DNA from: Exiguobacterium sp. s193
GTDB taxonomy: Bacteria; Bacillota; Bacilli; Exiguobacteriales; Exiguobacteriaceae
Reading direction: 5' to 3'
Assembly (NCBI RefSeq): GCF_018618755.1
Contig: NZ_JACSMR010000002.1
Span: 186,001 to 250,000, forward strand
DNA length: 64,000 bases
Every line of letters starts with the position of its first letter. The stretch's first letter is position 1. The notes below the pieces were generated by a model. That model saw only the letters and a program-made list of their open reading frames with translations, searched no databases and had not been told where the DNA came from. A program made the position numbers and the translations under genes. This document shows, piece by piece, positions 1 through 8,438 of the stretch.

Positions 1-1
1 T

Positions 2-1681
2 ACCGCCGACCGTGTCACGATTTCACGGGTGGAACAGCAAACGGAAAAACAAAGTGCAAACAGTGTCGAGGTCTCGAGTAACGCGCTCCGTGACAGTATC
101 GGAAATTTACACGAAGAACTGATGGGCTTGCAATTGAACGTTAAAAACATGAGTGAATTAGAACGGACCATTCGGGAAACGAATTTACTTGATATCGATA
201 CCGGGTTTAAAAGTTTTTTTTACTATGATTTAAAATCAAAAAAAATCACCTGGTTTTCGAGTGAAGACCGTCAAATCAACAGCAGAAAAATTTTAGAGGA
301 CGATGATTTTATCCAGACGATGACGAGTACGGATTTTCATATGAGTCAACGTTATCCCCTTGATTCAGATTACATCACCTATATGTATGTGCCGGTCCGT
401 AATGGGAGCGAGCGTGTCGGTGTTTTTGGTGGAGGCTTAAGTTTGATGAACTCGATTGTCTTTCGAAATTCGCTCGAATCCTTTGACGATGAGACGATCG
501 CATACCTATTCAATAGTAAAGGTGAGCCGTTGTCCGTATCGAGAAACCTCGTGACGGATGAAGAACGTGTCTTGACTCAAAGTGTCGTCGACCGGGCGTT
601 TGAGACGGTCGAGCCATATGACATATTCAGCACGAACAAGGACATGTATTATTTTGCACGCGATTTGAAGGTAACGGATTGGAAAATTCTTGTGCGGACA
701 CCACGGAGCATCTTTTATGAACCGGTCTACACGACGAGACAACAATATCTCGTCATTGCGGCATTGACGTTAGTGCTCAGCTTGATTGTCGGTTACTTGA
801 TGTCGCGTCAATTGACGGCCCCGTTACTTGAACTCGTTCAAAAGATTGAGCAGAGTACGGATCAAAAACCGATTGAGCTCGAACGCTCGGGTTCGAATGA
901 AGTCAAGACACTGGTTTCTGCCTATAATGAGTATGCAAAACGGATGGAGCGTGCACGGGTCGAACAGTTGAGTCAGCAACAACAAATCTATCGGCAAGAA
1001 AACTTAGCTTCGCTCGGTCAACTTGCAGCAGGAATCGCCCACGAACTGCGAAATCCATTGACCCCTGTCAAGGTTGCGCTTCAGCTCTTAAATGAAGAAC
1101 AAACAAAATATCCGGATATGGTCGCACTCGGCTTGACGGAACTCGACCGGGCCAACTCATTGATTCAATCGATGCTCGATTTGTCTAAAGGAGATAGCCA
1201 GTCGATGAAGATGGCGATGGTCGATATGAATGAGTTCATGAGCCAATTCAAGACGAATGTAGAGGCGCAATCCCATACTTATCAGGCCGATTGTAAAATT
1301 TACACACCGTCTCATATGCCGGATCTGTATGCTTCGAAAGACGGTCTGTTGCAAGTCTTATTGAACTGTATTCGAAATGCCTTACAAGCGGTTCAAGTGA
1401 GAGGGCAAGACGGGATTTGTCACGTCCACCTCCATGTCTATACCGACCAGTTCGTCTTCATCGTCCAAGACAACGGTGTCGGGATGACGGAAACACAACT
1501 TGAATCGATTGGAAAAGCCTTCAAAACCTCTAAAGTCGACGGGACCGGTCTTGGGATTTATATGTCTGAACGGATTATCCGTAACCACGAAGGGAAGATT
1601 GTCTTCGATAGTAAAGTCGGTGTCGGGACGACGGTTCAAATCCATATACCACGGGGGAGAGAACCACATGAAGCTGAATAA
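2..1681 (+). CDS. Cache-domain sensor histidine kinase (5' truncated by window edge)
   Basis: The reading frame is open to base 2, so the true start lies outside; a GTG at 29 is only the first internal candidate. Visible order: an extracellular Cache/PDC-like sensor part (about residues 50-220), a transmembrane helix near residues 239-259, a HAMP-like linker, a HisKA dimerisation helix with the H-box AHELRNP (His near residue 338), and a HATPase domain with N-box NCIRNALQ, G1 DNGVGM and G2 GTGLGIY. It should be a membrane kinase that autophosphorylates on His. No response regulator lies downstream, so the partner is probably upstream or elsewhere. Its last 14 bases overlap the next gene, a sugar-binding-like protein, suggesting a joint ligand-sensing unit. 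Confidence 0.9.
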   Translation, partial: TADRVTISRVEQQTEKQSANSVEVSSNALRDSIGNLHEELMGLQLNVKNMSELERTIRETNLLDIDTGFKSFFYYDLKSKKITWFSSEDRQINSRKILEDDDFIQTMTSTDFHMSQRYPLDSDYITYMYVPVRNGSERVGVFGGGLSLMNSIVFRNSLESFDDETIAYLFNSKGEPLSVSRNLVTDEERVLTQSVVDRAFETVEPYDIFSTNKDMYYFARDLKVTDWKILVRTPRSIFYEPVYTTRQQYLVIAALTLVLSLIVGYLMSRQLTAPLLELVQKIEQSTDQKPIELERSGSNEVKTLVSAYNEYAKRMERARVEQLSQQQQIYRQENLASLGQLAAGIAHELRNPLTPVKVALQLLNEEQTKYPDMVALGLTELDRANSLIQSMLDLSKGDSQSMKMAMVDMNEFMSQFKTNVEAQSHTYQADCKIYTPSHMPDLYASKDGLLQVLLNCIRNALQAVQVRGQDGICHVHLHVYTDQFVFIVQDNGVGMTETQLESIGKAFKTSKVDGTGLGIYMSERIIRNHEGKIVFDSKVGVGTTVQIHIPRGREPHEAE

Positions 1682-2621
1682 GTCATGGTTGATCGTCTTG
1701 GTCATTTGGACGACTGCTGTCCTCGCCATTACGAATGTGTTCGTCAGCCAAGAAGAAAATCCAGATCGTGACGTCGTCGCCTTTACGATTGTCAACGATA
1801 AACATGAGTTCGCCCAGCGGTTGATTACCGCCTTTAAAGCAGAAGCGAAAGCGAATAAATATGAAGCGGTTGTCGCGACATCACACAATTCACGGATCAA
1901 TGAGCGCGAACAAATTCGTGAGTTCATCAAGCTGAAAGTCGATGCGATTTTTATCACGACGTTTGATGATGTGTACATTACAAGTGCGATTGAGGAAGCG
2001 AAGCGCAATGGAATTCCAGTCTTTGCGATTGATCGTTTGATTCATTCAGACGCCGTCGTCAGTTCCATCACGTCGAACAATCAGATGATTGGTGAACAGC
2101 TTGCTTCTTATGTTAAAGGAGAATTGCTGAAACGTAATGGAACATCGTCGGGAAAAGTCGTTGAAATTACGGGGACGACAAATGTCTATACGACGAATGA
2201 ACGGCATAAAGGATTTGTCAAAGCAATCGAGAAGGAACCCGGTATCTCAATCGTCAATTCAGCGAGCGGCGACTTCGATCCTGTAACGTCGGAACGCGTC
2301 ATGCGCCGCATCATCGAGGCCGGTACGGAATTCGATGCGGTCTACTGTCACAATGACGATATTGCCCTAGGCGTGCTCGAAGCCTTGAAAAAAGCAGGCA
2401 TTTCTGGAAAAATAGTTGTCGGAATCGATGGGAATCGTGCTATATTAGAAGCTGTTGACATGAAATCGATGGATGCGACGGTTGTCCAGTCCGCTGAAGA
2501 GATGATGCAAGTCGCCTTCAGCGCGTTGAAGCTTCATACGAAAAATAAAAAAATTCCAGATCGTTTCTATACGTATTCTTATCTGTATGACGGTAGTAGA
2601 CCCATACCCATGTTGAACTAA
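1668..2621 (+). CDS. Sugar-type periplasmic binding protein (Peripla_BP_4-like)
   Basis: A 317-residue protein. I chose the ATG at 1668, behind the GGGGGAGA ribosome site at 1653-1660, because the N-terminus then begins with Lys residues followed by one hydrophobic segment (about residues 7-24), which is a signal peptide or anchor. There is no lipobox Cys. The rest resembles the ribose/LacI-type binding fold: a DVVAFTIVNDKHEFAQRL strand-helix start, the PVFAIDR hinge motif, and CHNDDIALGVLEAL with VVGIDGN in the C-lobe. It overlaps the upstream histidine kinase gene, and no permease or ATPase is adjacent. I infer that it presents a ligand to the kinase rather than feeding a transporter. It could also be an orphan ABC binding protein. 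Confidence 0.85.
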   Translation: MKLNKSWLIVLVIWTTAVLAITNVFVSQEENPDRDVVAFTIVNDKHEFAQRLITAFKAEAKANKYEAVVATSHNSRINEREQIREFIKLKVDAIFITTFDDVYITSAIEEAKRNGIPVFAIDRLIHSDAVVSSITSNNQMIGEQLASYVKGELLKRNGTSSGKVVEITGTTNVYTTNERHKGFVKAIEKEPGISIVNSASGDFDPVTSERVMRRIIEAGTEFDAVYCHNDDIALGVLEALKKAGISGKIVVGIDGNRAILEAVDMKSMDATVVQSAEEMMQVAFSALKLHTKNKKIPDRFYTYSYLYDGSRPIPMLN

Positions 2622-2632
2622 GTGAATAGATG

Positions 2633-2662
2633 CTAAAAGTGAGTACGTCACTTTTAGTTGTT
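2633..2662 (+). terminator. Stem-loop after binding-protein gene
   Basis: CTAAAAGTGA (2633-2642) pairs perfectly with TCACTTTTAG (2648-2657) around a 5-base loop, and a short T-rich tract follows. The T run is interrupted, so termination may be partial. It separates the kinase/binding-protein unit from cshB. Confidence 0.55.
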
Positions 2663-2677
2663 TAAGCAGGAGAAAGG

Positions 2678-4042
2678 ATGGTGACGAAGATGAATGGATT
2701 TACCCATTTTGATTTGCACCCGTTCGTCGTCGAAGCACTCGAAGACGCACGTATTAAAAAACCAACGGATATCCAGTCCCGGATCATTCCGGCTGCCCTT
2801 AAAGGCCGCGATATCATTGGTCAATCACAAACTGGTACAGGAAAGACCTTGTCGTTCCTCTTACCGATGGTCCAAAACATTGACCCTGAACTACAAGAAA
2901 TGCAAGCAATCATCGTTGCACCGACACGTGAATTAGCATGGCAAATCCACGAAGAATTAAAATCAATTCTCGTGAAGAACCCAGACTATATCAAAACTAG
3001 CCTCATCACAGGTGGGATGGATCGTGAACGTCAAATCGGGCGCGTCAAAGTTTCACCACAAATCGTCATCGGAACACCGGGACGGATTTTAGACCTCTTT
3101 AAAGAGCAAGCGTTAAAACCGCATTTCGTCAAAAACTACGTCATCGATGAAGCCGATCAAATGCTCGATATGGGCTTCTTGCCTGAAGTGGACCGAATTG
3201 CTCAAGCGCTTCCTGAGAAACTTCAGATGATGGTCTTCTCAGCGACGATTCCTGAGAAACTGCAACCGTTCCTTAAGAAGTATATGAACAACCCACGTTA
3301 TGCGCACGTCGATCCAAAACAACAGACGGCGAAAAAAATCGTTCACCATACGGTTCCCGTCAAACACCGTGATCGTTCAGAGCTGACGTTGAAATTAGCG
3401 AAAGCACTCAATCCGTACATCTGTCTCGTCTTTACGAATACGAAAACAGAAGCGATTGAACTCGAAGCATCATTCCTTGAAGCAGGCTTAAATGTTGGTT
3501 CACTTCACGGTGATCTACCCGCACGACGCCGGAAACAAGCGATTAAAGAAATCAACGAAGCCAAATTCCAATACGTCATCGTAACGGATTTAGCAGCACG
3601 CGGCATCGATATTTCGGGTGTTTCGCATGTCATCAACCATGGCATTCCAAAAGATCTTGATTTTTATGTCCACCGTGTCGGACGGACCGGCCGTGTCGAC
3701 CAAGAAGGGCTGGCGTACACGTTGTTTGAAGATCATGAGAATGGTTCAATCAACCGTCTTGAAGACCGCGGCATCGAGTTCATCAACGTCGATGTCAAGA
3801 GTGGTCAAGTCAGTGAAGTCAAAGAGCGCCGTCGTGCGAAACCACACATGAAGACGGCTGTCTCGAAAACGGCACATAGCCGTTTATCAGGTGAAGCTGC
3901 TAAGGCGAAAAAACGCGTCAAACCTGGCTATAAAAAGAAACACCAGTATAAGTTAAAAGAAACAGCAAAACGTGAACGGATTAAAGAACAGCGTGGCGTC
4001 GGACGTGCAGAACGTAAGGCAAATGCGAGTAAATCAAAATAA
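2678..4042 (+). CDS. cshB: DEAD-box RNA helicase CshB
   Basis: A 454-residue ATP-dependent RNA helicase of the cold-shock/ribosome-assembly type. Motifs in order: Q-motif region KKPTDIQSRIIPAAL, Walker A SQTGTGKT (about residues 49-56), PTRELA, GG, TPGR, DEAD variant VIDEADQM, SAT, and in domain 2 the ARGIDI and HRVGRTGR motifs. A Lys/Arg-rich tail follows from about residue 380, as in Bacillus CshB (YqfR). The start at 2678 has AGGAG at 2668-2672 at good spacing; the in-frame ATG at 2690 is too far away. Its position directly before nfo matches B. subtilis yqfR-yqfS, which supports CshB over other DEAD-box paralogues. It acts in the cytoplasm on structured RNA. Confidence 0.93.
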   Translation: MVTKMNGFTHFDLHPFVVEALEDARIKKPTDIQSRIIPAALKGRDIIGQSQTGTGKTLSFLLPMVQNIDPELQEMQAIIVAPTRELAWQIHEELKSILVKNPDYIKTSLITGGMDRERQIGRVKVSPQIVIGTPGRILDLFKEQALKPHFVKNYVIDEADQMLDMGFLPEVDRIAQALPEKLQMMVFSATIPEKLQPFLKKYMNNPRYAHVDPKQQTAKKIVHHTVPVKHRDRSELTLKLAKALNPYICLVFTNTKTEAIELEASFLEAGLNVGSLHGDLPARRRKQAIKEINEAKFQYVIVTDLAARGIDISGVSHVINHGIPKDLDFYVHRVGRTGRVDQEGLAYTLFEDHENGSINRLEDRGIEFINVDVKSGQVSEVKERRRAKPHMKTAVSKTAHSRLSGEAAKAKKRVKPGYKKKHQYKLKETAKRERIKEQRGVGRAERKANASKSK

Positions 4043-4052
4043 GTCATGTTTC

Positions 4053-4100
4053 CCTATGGGTGAGAAGAAACTTCTTATCCGTAGGTTTTTTTGTTTTTTT
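4053..4100 (+). terminator. Rho-independent terminator after cshB
   Basis: CCTATGGGTGAGAAG (4053-4067) pairs with CTTCTTATCCGTAGG (4071-4085), with some G-T pairs, around an AAA loop. A run of T, interrupted by one G, follows. Confidence 0.85.
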
Positions 4101-4146
4101 TCCGACATTTGGTACACTGTAGAAAGAGCGAAAGGTGGAATACAGG

Positions 4147-5046
4147 ATGAAAATTGGTTCACACGTCTCCTTATCGGGGAAAAAGATGTTACTTGGTGCA
4201 AGTGAGGAAGCGGCTTCATATGGAGCGACAACAATGATGGTGTATACAGGCGCACCGCAAAACACAAGAAGAAAACCGATTGAAGAGTTACGGATCGCAG
4301 AAGGATTACAGCATATGGAGGCGAATGGGATTGAAGAAATCGTCGTCCATGCCCCGTATATCATCAATCTCGGCAATACGACGAAACCGGAAACTTTTGA
4401 ACTAGCGGTATCGTTCCTCGGTGAAGAAATTCGGCGGGCGGAAGCACTTCAAAAGGCACAACACATCGTCTTACACCCGGGTGCGCATGTCGGGGCCGGG
4501 GAAGAAATCGGCATTAACCGGATCATCGAAGGGTTAAATGAAGTTTTATCCGGACAAGAGCAAGTGAAAATCGCGCTCGAGACGATGGCCGGAAAAGGTT
4601 CTGAAATCGGGAAGACATTTGAAGAATTGGCGCAAATCATTGATGGGGTCAAACACAACGACCGTTTGTCGATCTGTCTCGATACGTGTCACGTCCATGA
4701 TGCAGGATACGATATCGTCCATGATTTAGACGGTGTCCTCGAACGGTTTGACCGGATTGTCGGTCTCGATCGTCTTGGTGTCATTCATGTCAATGATTCG
4801 AAAAACGTCCGTGGTGCCAAAAAAGACCGTCATGAAAACATCGGCTTTGGAGAAATTGGATTTGATACATTGCACCGGATCGTCCATCATGACGCGCTTG
4901 CACACCTACCGAAGATTTTAGAAACACCGTACATCGGACTGGACCCAAAAAAGAAGGTAGCACCTTACAAAGAAGAAATCGCGATGTTGCGGTCAGGGAA
5001 CTTTGATGCAGAGTGGCGTTTACCGCTCATCGGTACATCCATCTAA
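4147..5046 (+). CDS. nfo: Endonuclease IV (AP endonuclease Nfo)
   Basis: A 299-residue zinc-dependent apurinic/apyrimidinic endonuclease of base excision repair; it cuts 5' of abasic sites in the cytoplasm. The N-terminus [13 protein letters not shown] is the family signature. Metal-ligand motifs are visible: [45 protein letters not shown] and ILETPYIG. The ATG at 4147 has AAAGGTGG at 4131-4138, and an upstream GTG at 4135 sits inside that ribosome site. It follows cshB as in B. subtilis yqfR-yqfS. Length is normal for the family. Confidence 0.96.
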   Translation: MKIGSHVSLSGKKMLLGASEEAASYGATTMMVYTGAPQNTRRKPIEELRIAEGLQHMEANGIEEIVVHAPYIINLGNTTKPETFELAVSFLGEEIRRAEALQKAQHIVLHPGAHVGAGEEIGINRIIEGLNEVLSGQEQVKIALETMAGKGSEIGKTFEELAQIIDGVKHNDRLSICLDTCHVHDAGYDIVHDLDGVLERFDRIVGLDRLGVIHVNDSKNVRGAKKDRHENIGFGEIGFDTLHRIVHHDALAHLPKILETPYIGLDPKKKVAPYKEEIAMLRSGNFDAEWRLPLIGTSI

Positions 5047-5065
5047 ACGAGAGAGGTGTTAGTCC

Positions 5066-5680
5066 GTGTGCCATCTATTAGTCATTGATGAATCGGAGTT
5101 TATGTTACGACAAGCTGTTCTTCATTATTACGAGACGAAAGAACCCTTTTATTTACCGGTTGATCTTGAAGCTGGGGAAGACGTATTTCTCGCGACAAAA
5201 AACGGCATCATCGCATATGCGGAGACGTTATTTAGTGAGTATACGACACGACCTGCTGATCCACATTGGCAAGTAGAGTCGGATGGACTGGAGCGGACAT
5301 ATGCATGTCTCGATTTAATCAGTGTCGATTTGCGCCACCCGTTACTAGGGATATCGCTTAGTGAACTGAGTCTTGAGACGGGGGCAGTTCCTTCGAACAT
5401 GCGGCAGCGTCTTCTTGAGGCCTGGCAGTATGGGTATTTTGAGTCTGATGTCTCGACAATCGAAGAAGCAAAGCAGCGACGGGACGAAAAATTTCGTGAG
5501 CGGAATCATCTTGGACGCTTAGCATCTGCTTGCGAACGATGTGGACAAACCGAACGGTCAATCTTAGAATGGCACGAACAGGAGACAGGCTTTACGACAC
5601 TTTGTCCATCTTGTCATCGTTTAGCACACCAATCCTTTCACCCAATCAAAGATGTTGCAGCGACCTCAGATGAGTCGTGA
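5066..5680 (+). CDS. Uncharacterised protein with HNH-like zinc-binding tail
   Basis: A 204-residue protein of unknown role. It starts at GTG 5066 with GAGAGGTG at 5051-5058, 19 bases after nfo, so it is probably co-transcribed. The N-terminal ~140 residues match no family I know and are acidic and aromatic-rich. The C-terminal part (about residues 153-190) reads CERC, then EWHEQ, then LCPSCHRLAH. That is the metal-knuckle pattern of HNH nucleases, but with a short centre and WHE where active enzymes usually carry HH. It may be a divergent HNH nuclease or an inactive zinc-binding derivative. Linkage to nfo hints at DNA metabolism, but this is inference only. B. subtilis carries different genes (yqfT, yqfU) at this position. 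Confidence 0.75.
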   Translation: MCHLLVIDESEFMLRQAVLHYYETKEPFYLPVDLEAGEDVFLATKNGIIAYAETLFSEYTTRPADPHWQVESDGLERTYACLDLISVDLRHPLLGISLSELSLETGAVPSNMRQRLLEAWQYGYFESDVSTIEEAKQRRDEKFRERNHLGRLASACERCGQTERSILEWHEQETGFTTLCPSCHRLAHQSFHPIKDVAATSDES

Positions 5681-5683
5681 TCT

Positions 5684-5730
5684 AACAAATCGCAACAAGA
5701 GGTTCACACATCGCGTTGCTATTCTGTTTT
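5684..5730. repeat. Hairpin element copy 1 (conserved 18-base loop)
   Basis: AACAAATCGCAAC (5684-5696) faces GTTGCTATTCTGTT (5715-5728) with one mismatch and one bulge. The 18-base loop contains GTTCACACATCG. It is related to the element at 5848-5893, with compensated stem changes. The two copies flank a third inverted repeat (5734-5740 with 5797-5803). Confidence 0.7.
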
Positions 5731-5733
5731 GAG

Positions 5734-5803
5734 GCTGTGTAGAAGAGTCTATGATATCGCGCTCTAAAACGTCTCGATGACTTGTCTTTCACTGTGACAC
5801 AGC
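5734..5803. repeat. Central inverted repeat between the two hairpins
   Basis: GCTGTGT (5734-5740) is complementary to ACACAGC (5797-5803). A small AGCTT-GAA-AAGCT hairpin lies just downstream. No coding potential is visible on either strand from 5681 to 5970. The block is either a structured RNA or an interspersed repeat. Confidence 0.45.
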
Positions 5804-5847
5804 TTGAAAAGCTTTTGTTGCAGGATACTACCCTTTCTATACATTGC

Positions 5848-5898
5848 AAACAGATAGTAACAGGATGTTCACACATCGAGTTACTATCTGTTTTTTAG
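5848..5898 (+). terminator. Hairpin element copy 2, terminator-like
   Basis: AAACAGATAGTAAC (5848-5861) pairs perfectly with GTTACTATCTGTTT (5880-5893) around an 18-base loop containing GTTCACACATCG, and TTTTTT follows. It could end transcription from the nfo unit. The loop is shared with the element at 5684-5730. Confidence 0.7.
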
Positions 5899-5913
5899 TT
5901 GGGAGGAACGTGC

Positions 5914-5940
5914 TATAATCAGTAATGATAATTGTTATCA
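5914..5940 (+). promoter_or_regulatory. feo promoter -10 with Fur box
   Basis: A TATAAT at 5914-5919 is followed by TGATAATTGTTATCA at 5926-5940. This differs from the 7-1-7 Fur consensus (TGATAATNATTATCA) by one base. Its position just after the -10 would let Fur block initiation. A good -35 is not visible. The downstream genes are ferrous iron uptake genes, which fits. Confidence 0.85.
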
Positions 5941-5970
5941 ACGAAAAACGTGTCGGATGGGGGAACAAAA

Positions 5971-6207
5971 ATGATTGATTTAGCAACGATTCCGATCAAT
6001 AAACCCGTTGTTATGACTGATTTAAATAAAATCGAGGATCGCTTACGGAGACGCTTACTGGCGCTTGGTTTTTATGAAGGATGCCCGGTCGTCGTCAGAC
6101 GACGGGCTAGCTTCCAAGGTCCTCTGACGATAGAACAACGAGATCACCATCAAATGATTGCGATTCGTCGAAGTGATGCAAAGAAAATCGAGGTCTATTC
6201 GCCATGA
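5971..6207 (+). CDS. feoA: Ferrous iron transport protein FeoA
   Basis: A 78-residue SH3-like FeoA protein that supports FeoB at the cytoplasmic face of the membrane. Typical features are the early LNKIEDRLRRRLLALGFYEGCPV segment (residues 17-39 in the protein) and IAIRRSDAKKIEV at the end. ATG 5971 has GGATGGGGG at 5955-5963. The last bases overlap the feoB start (ATGA), so the two are translationally coupled. A Fur box precedes the gene. Confidence 0.93.
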   Translation: MIDLATIPINKPVVMTDLNKIEDRLRRRLLALGFYEGCPVVVRRRASFQGPLTIEQRDHHQMIAIRRSDAKKIEVYSP

Positions 6208-8180
6208 GTCAACGAATTGCATTATTAGGGAATCCGAATACAGGGAAAACGTCGTTATTTAACCGGCTGACCGGGTCATATGCCCACGTCGGGAACTGGT
6301 CAGGGGTAACAGTCGATAAAAAAGTCGGGAAGTTACACGGGAATCGGGGACAATTGATTGATTTACCGGGTGTGTACGATCTTGACCCACTCTCAGCGGA
6401 TGAAGCCGTTGTCGCACGATTTTTAATGGAAGAGTCGTTTGACGGGATGATTAACATCATCGATGCGTCGCAACTGGAGCGGAATTTACAACTGACAGCA
6501 CAATTGCTTGAAATCGGGAAACCGCTCCAAATCGGTTTGAATATGATTGATGTCGCAAATAGCCGGGGGACAAAAATCGATACGGACCAACTGGCAGCAG
6601 CATTAGGGGTCGAAGTATTCCCAATCGTCGCACGGACCGGCGACGGCTGTGAGGTCTTATTGTCGTCGTTGAAGACGAGTCACGCCGAACCGTTACGCAT
6701 TGACTATGGTGCTGCAACGGAGCAAGCGATTACGTCCATCATGGAAGAGGCCGCTCTTTCATTAAATGAACGCTGGATGGCTGTTCAATATCTCGCAGGA
6801 AACCGTGTGTTTGTCGAGTACTTGGAGCAACGTTCACTAAAGGTCATTAATATTCGGAAACAACTTGAACTAGAACTCGGACGATTCATCCATGCCCATA
6901 TTACGGAGTGCCGCCGCAACTGGGCGATTGCAATTCGGGCCAGTGCAGTCGTCGGCGAAAAAACGGAACGTAAAACATGGACGGATCGAATTGATGCCAT
7001 CGTGACGCATCCAATTCTCGGATTGCCGATTTTCTTTGCCGTGTTATACGGACTGTTCCATGTCACGTTCAATTGGGTCGGATCGCCATTATCAGATTTG
7101 TTATCTGCCTTCATCGAGGGACCCGTCTCGTCAGCTGTGATTTGGGTATTAAATGTAATCGGTGCGTCAGGTTTCATTCGTGACTTATTGATTGATGGCG
7201 TCATCGCAGGAGTCGGCGGCGTATTGGTGTTCGTCCCGCAAATCTTTGTGCTCTTCTTCTTTATCTCGTTTCTTGAAGACTCAGGGTACATGGCGCGTGT
7301 CGCGATTGTCATGGACCGCTTTATGCAGATGGTCGGCTTGAACGGAAAAAGCTTTATCCCGATGATTATCGGTTTCGGCTGTAACGTTCCGGGTATCATG
7401 GCGGCACGTTCTGTCGAGGAAGAGCGGGAGCGGCTCGTGACGATTTTCATTTCACCGTTCATGTCGTGTTCGGCACGTCTGCCGATTTACGCCGTGTTCG
7501 CAGGTAGTTTCTTTGCGAGTAATCAGGCGTTGATTGTGTTATCACTATACATGCTAGGAATCGTACTTGCGCTGATTGCGGCCAAAGTCTTTTCAAAAGT
7601 CCTAGCAGCAGAAGATGCAACCAGTCTTTTTATGGTCGAACAACCCCCATATCGTTTTCCACAATGGTTGACGTTATGGCGGAGTACATGGCAAAAAGGA
7701 AAAGGGTTCGTCCGTAAAGCAGGTACGTTCATCTTCGGCGGGTCCGTCGTCATCTGGATGCTCGCGTATACGGGACCGGCTGGATTTAACGTCAACATGA
7801 ACGATAGTTTCCTCGCGATGATTGGTGGATTGATTGCGATGCTCCTCATTCCGCTAGGTTTTGGAACATGGCAGGCGGGAGCGGCTTTGATTACCGGATT
7901 TTTGGCGAAGGAAGTCGTCGTGTCGACAATGGCAATCATCTACGCGGTGAATGAGTCAGAACTCGGTCGTCAATTGTCGGGTCAGTTCACGCCGCTCAGT
8001 GCCTATAGCTTTATGGCGTTTGTGTTACTCTATGTCCCATGTCTTGCGACAGTCGCTGTCATTCGCCGGGAAGTAGGAAGTGCGAAATTGACATGGATTG
8101 CGAGCTTATATGGACTTTTCGTCGCCTATAGCGTCTCATTCGTCATTTATCAAGCAGGTCTACTACTCGGATTTTCTTAA
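6204..8180 (+). CDS. feoB: Ferrous iron transporter FeoB
   Basis: A 658-residue Fe(II) transporter of the cytoplasmic membrane. The N-terminal G domain carries G1 GNPNTGKT, G2 region NWSGVTVDKK, G3 DLPGVYDL and G4 NMID, followed by a linker domain. From about residue 270 come the membrane helices with two Gate regions, including the conserved GFGCNVPG and SCSARLPIYAVF segments and GFLAKEVVVSTMA. Length is slightly short but normal for Firmicutes. It overlaps feoA by 4 bases and is followed by the Cys-rich partner. Expression is probably Fur-repressed from the box at 5926. Confidence 0.97.
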   Translation: MSQRIALLGNPNTGKTSLFNRLTGSYAHVGNWSGVTVDKKVGKLHGNRGQLIDLPGVYDLDPLSADEAVVARFLMEESFDGMINIIDASQLERNLQLTAQLLEIGKPLQIGLNMIDVANSRGTKIDTDQLAAALGVEVFPIVARTGDGCEVLLSSLKTSHAEPLRIDYGAATEQAITSIMEEAALSLNERWMAVQYLAGNRVFVEYLEQRSLKVINIRKQLELELGRFIHAHITECRRNWAIAIRASAVVGEKTERKTWTDRIDAIVTHPILGLPIFFAVLYGLFHVTFNWVGSPLSDLLSAFIEGPVSSAVIWVLNVIGASGFIRDLLIDGVIAGVGGVLVFVPQIFVLFFFISFLEDSGYMARVAIVMDRFMQMVGLNGKSFIPMIIGFGCNVPGIMAARSVEEERERLVTIFISPFMSCSARLPIYAVFAGSFFASNQALIVLSLYMLGIVLALIAAKVFSKVLAAEDATSLFMVEQPPYRFPQWLTLWRSTWQKGKGFVRKAGTFIFGGSVVIWMLAYTGPAGFNVNMNDSFLAMIGGLIAMLLIPLGFGTWQAGAALITGFLAKEVVVSTMAIIYAVNESELGRQLSGQFTPLSAYSFMAFVLLYVPCLATVAVIRREVGSAKLTWIASLYGLFVAYSVSFVIYQAGLLLGFS

Positions 8181-8198
8181 GCTTTGGAGGGAAATTAC

Positions 8199-8381
8199 AT
8201 GCATATTGTCGATATCTTAATCGGATTGCTGATTTTTGGATACGCAGGTTATTCGTTAGTACGCTTTACGAAAAAGGCGAAAAAGGGAAAATGTGCGACG
8301 TGTGAAGTGGAACCAACATGTAAGACGGCTTGTGACGATGTGAACTGGGATCATGTCATTGCAGAGGCCTTGAAGAAATGA
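8199..8381 (+). CDS. FeoB-associated Cys-rich membrane protein
   Basis: A 60-residue protein with one transmembrane helix (about residues 4-20), a basic stretch, then four cysteines in a CATCEVEPTCKTAC arrangement. Small proteins of this kind often follow feoB in Firmicutes and are thought to assist Fe(II) uptake, possibly by metal binding. ATG 8199 follows TGGAGGG at 8185-8191; an in-frame TTG at 8184 lies in the ribosome site. It is the last gene of the feo operon, before the terminator at 8382. Confidence 0.88.
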   Translation: MHIVDILIGLLIFGYAGYSLVRFTKKAKKGKCATCEVEPTCKTACDDVNWDHVIAEALKK

Positions 8382-8431
8382 AAAAAGCGTTCATCTCGTC
8401 CATCAAAACATGGAGGAGATGAACGCTTTTT
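8382..8431. terminator. Bidirectional terminator, feo operon / XapX gene
   Basis: AAAAAGCGTTCATCTC pairs with GAGATGAACGCTTTTT. Flanking A and T runs allow it to serve the rightward feo operon and the leftward gene ending at 8439. Confidence 0.9.
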
Positions 8432-8438
8432 GATTGCG

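Noticed and set aside
1382-2008. Long leftward open frame of 208 codons opposite the kinase gene
   Set aside because: It is antisense to two well-supported genes and its translation has no recognisable domain.
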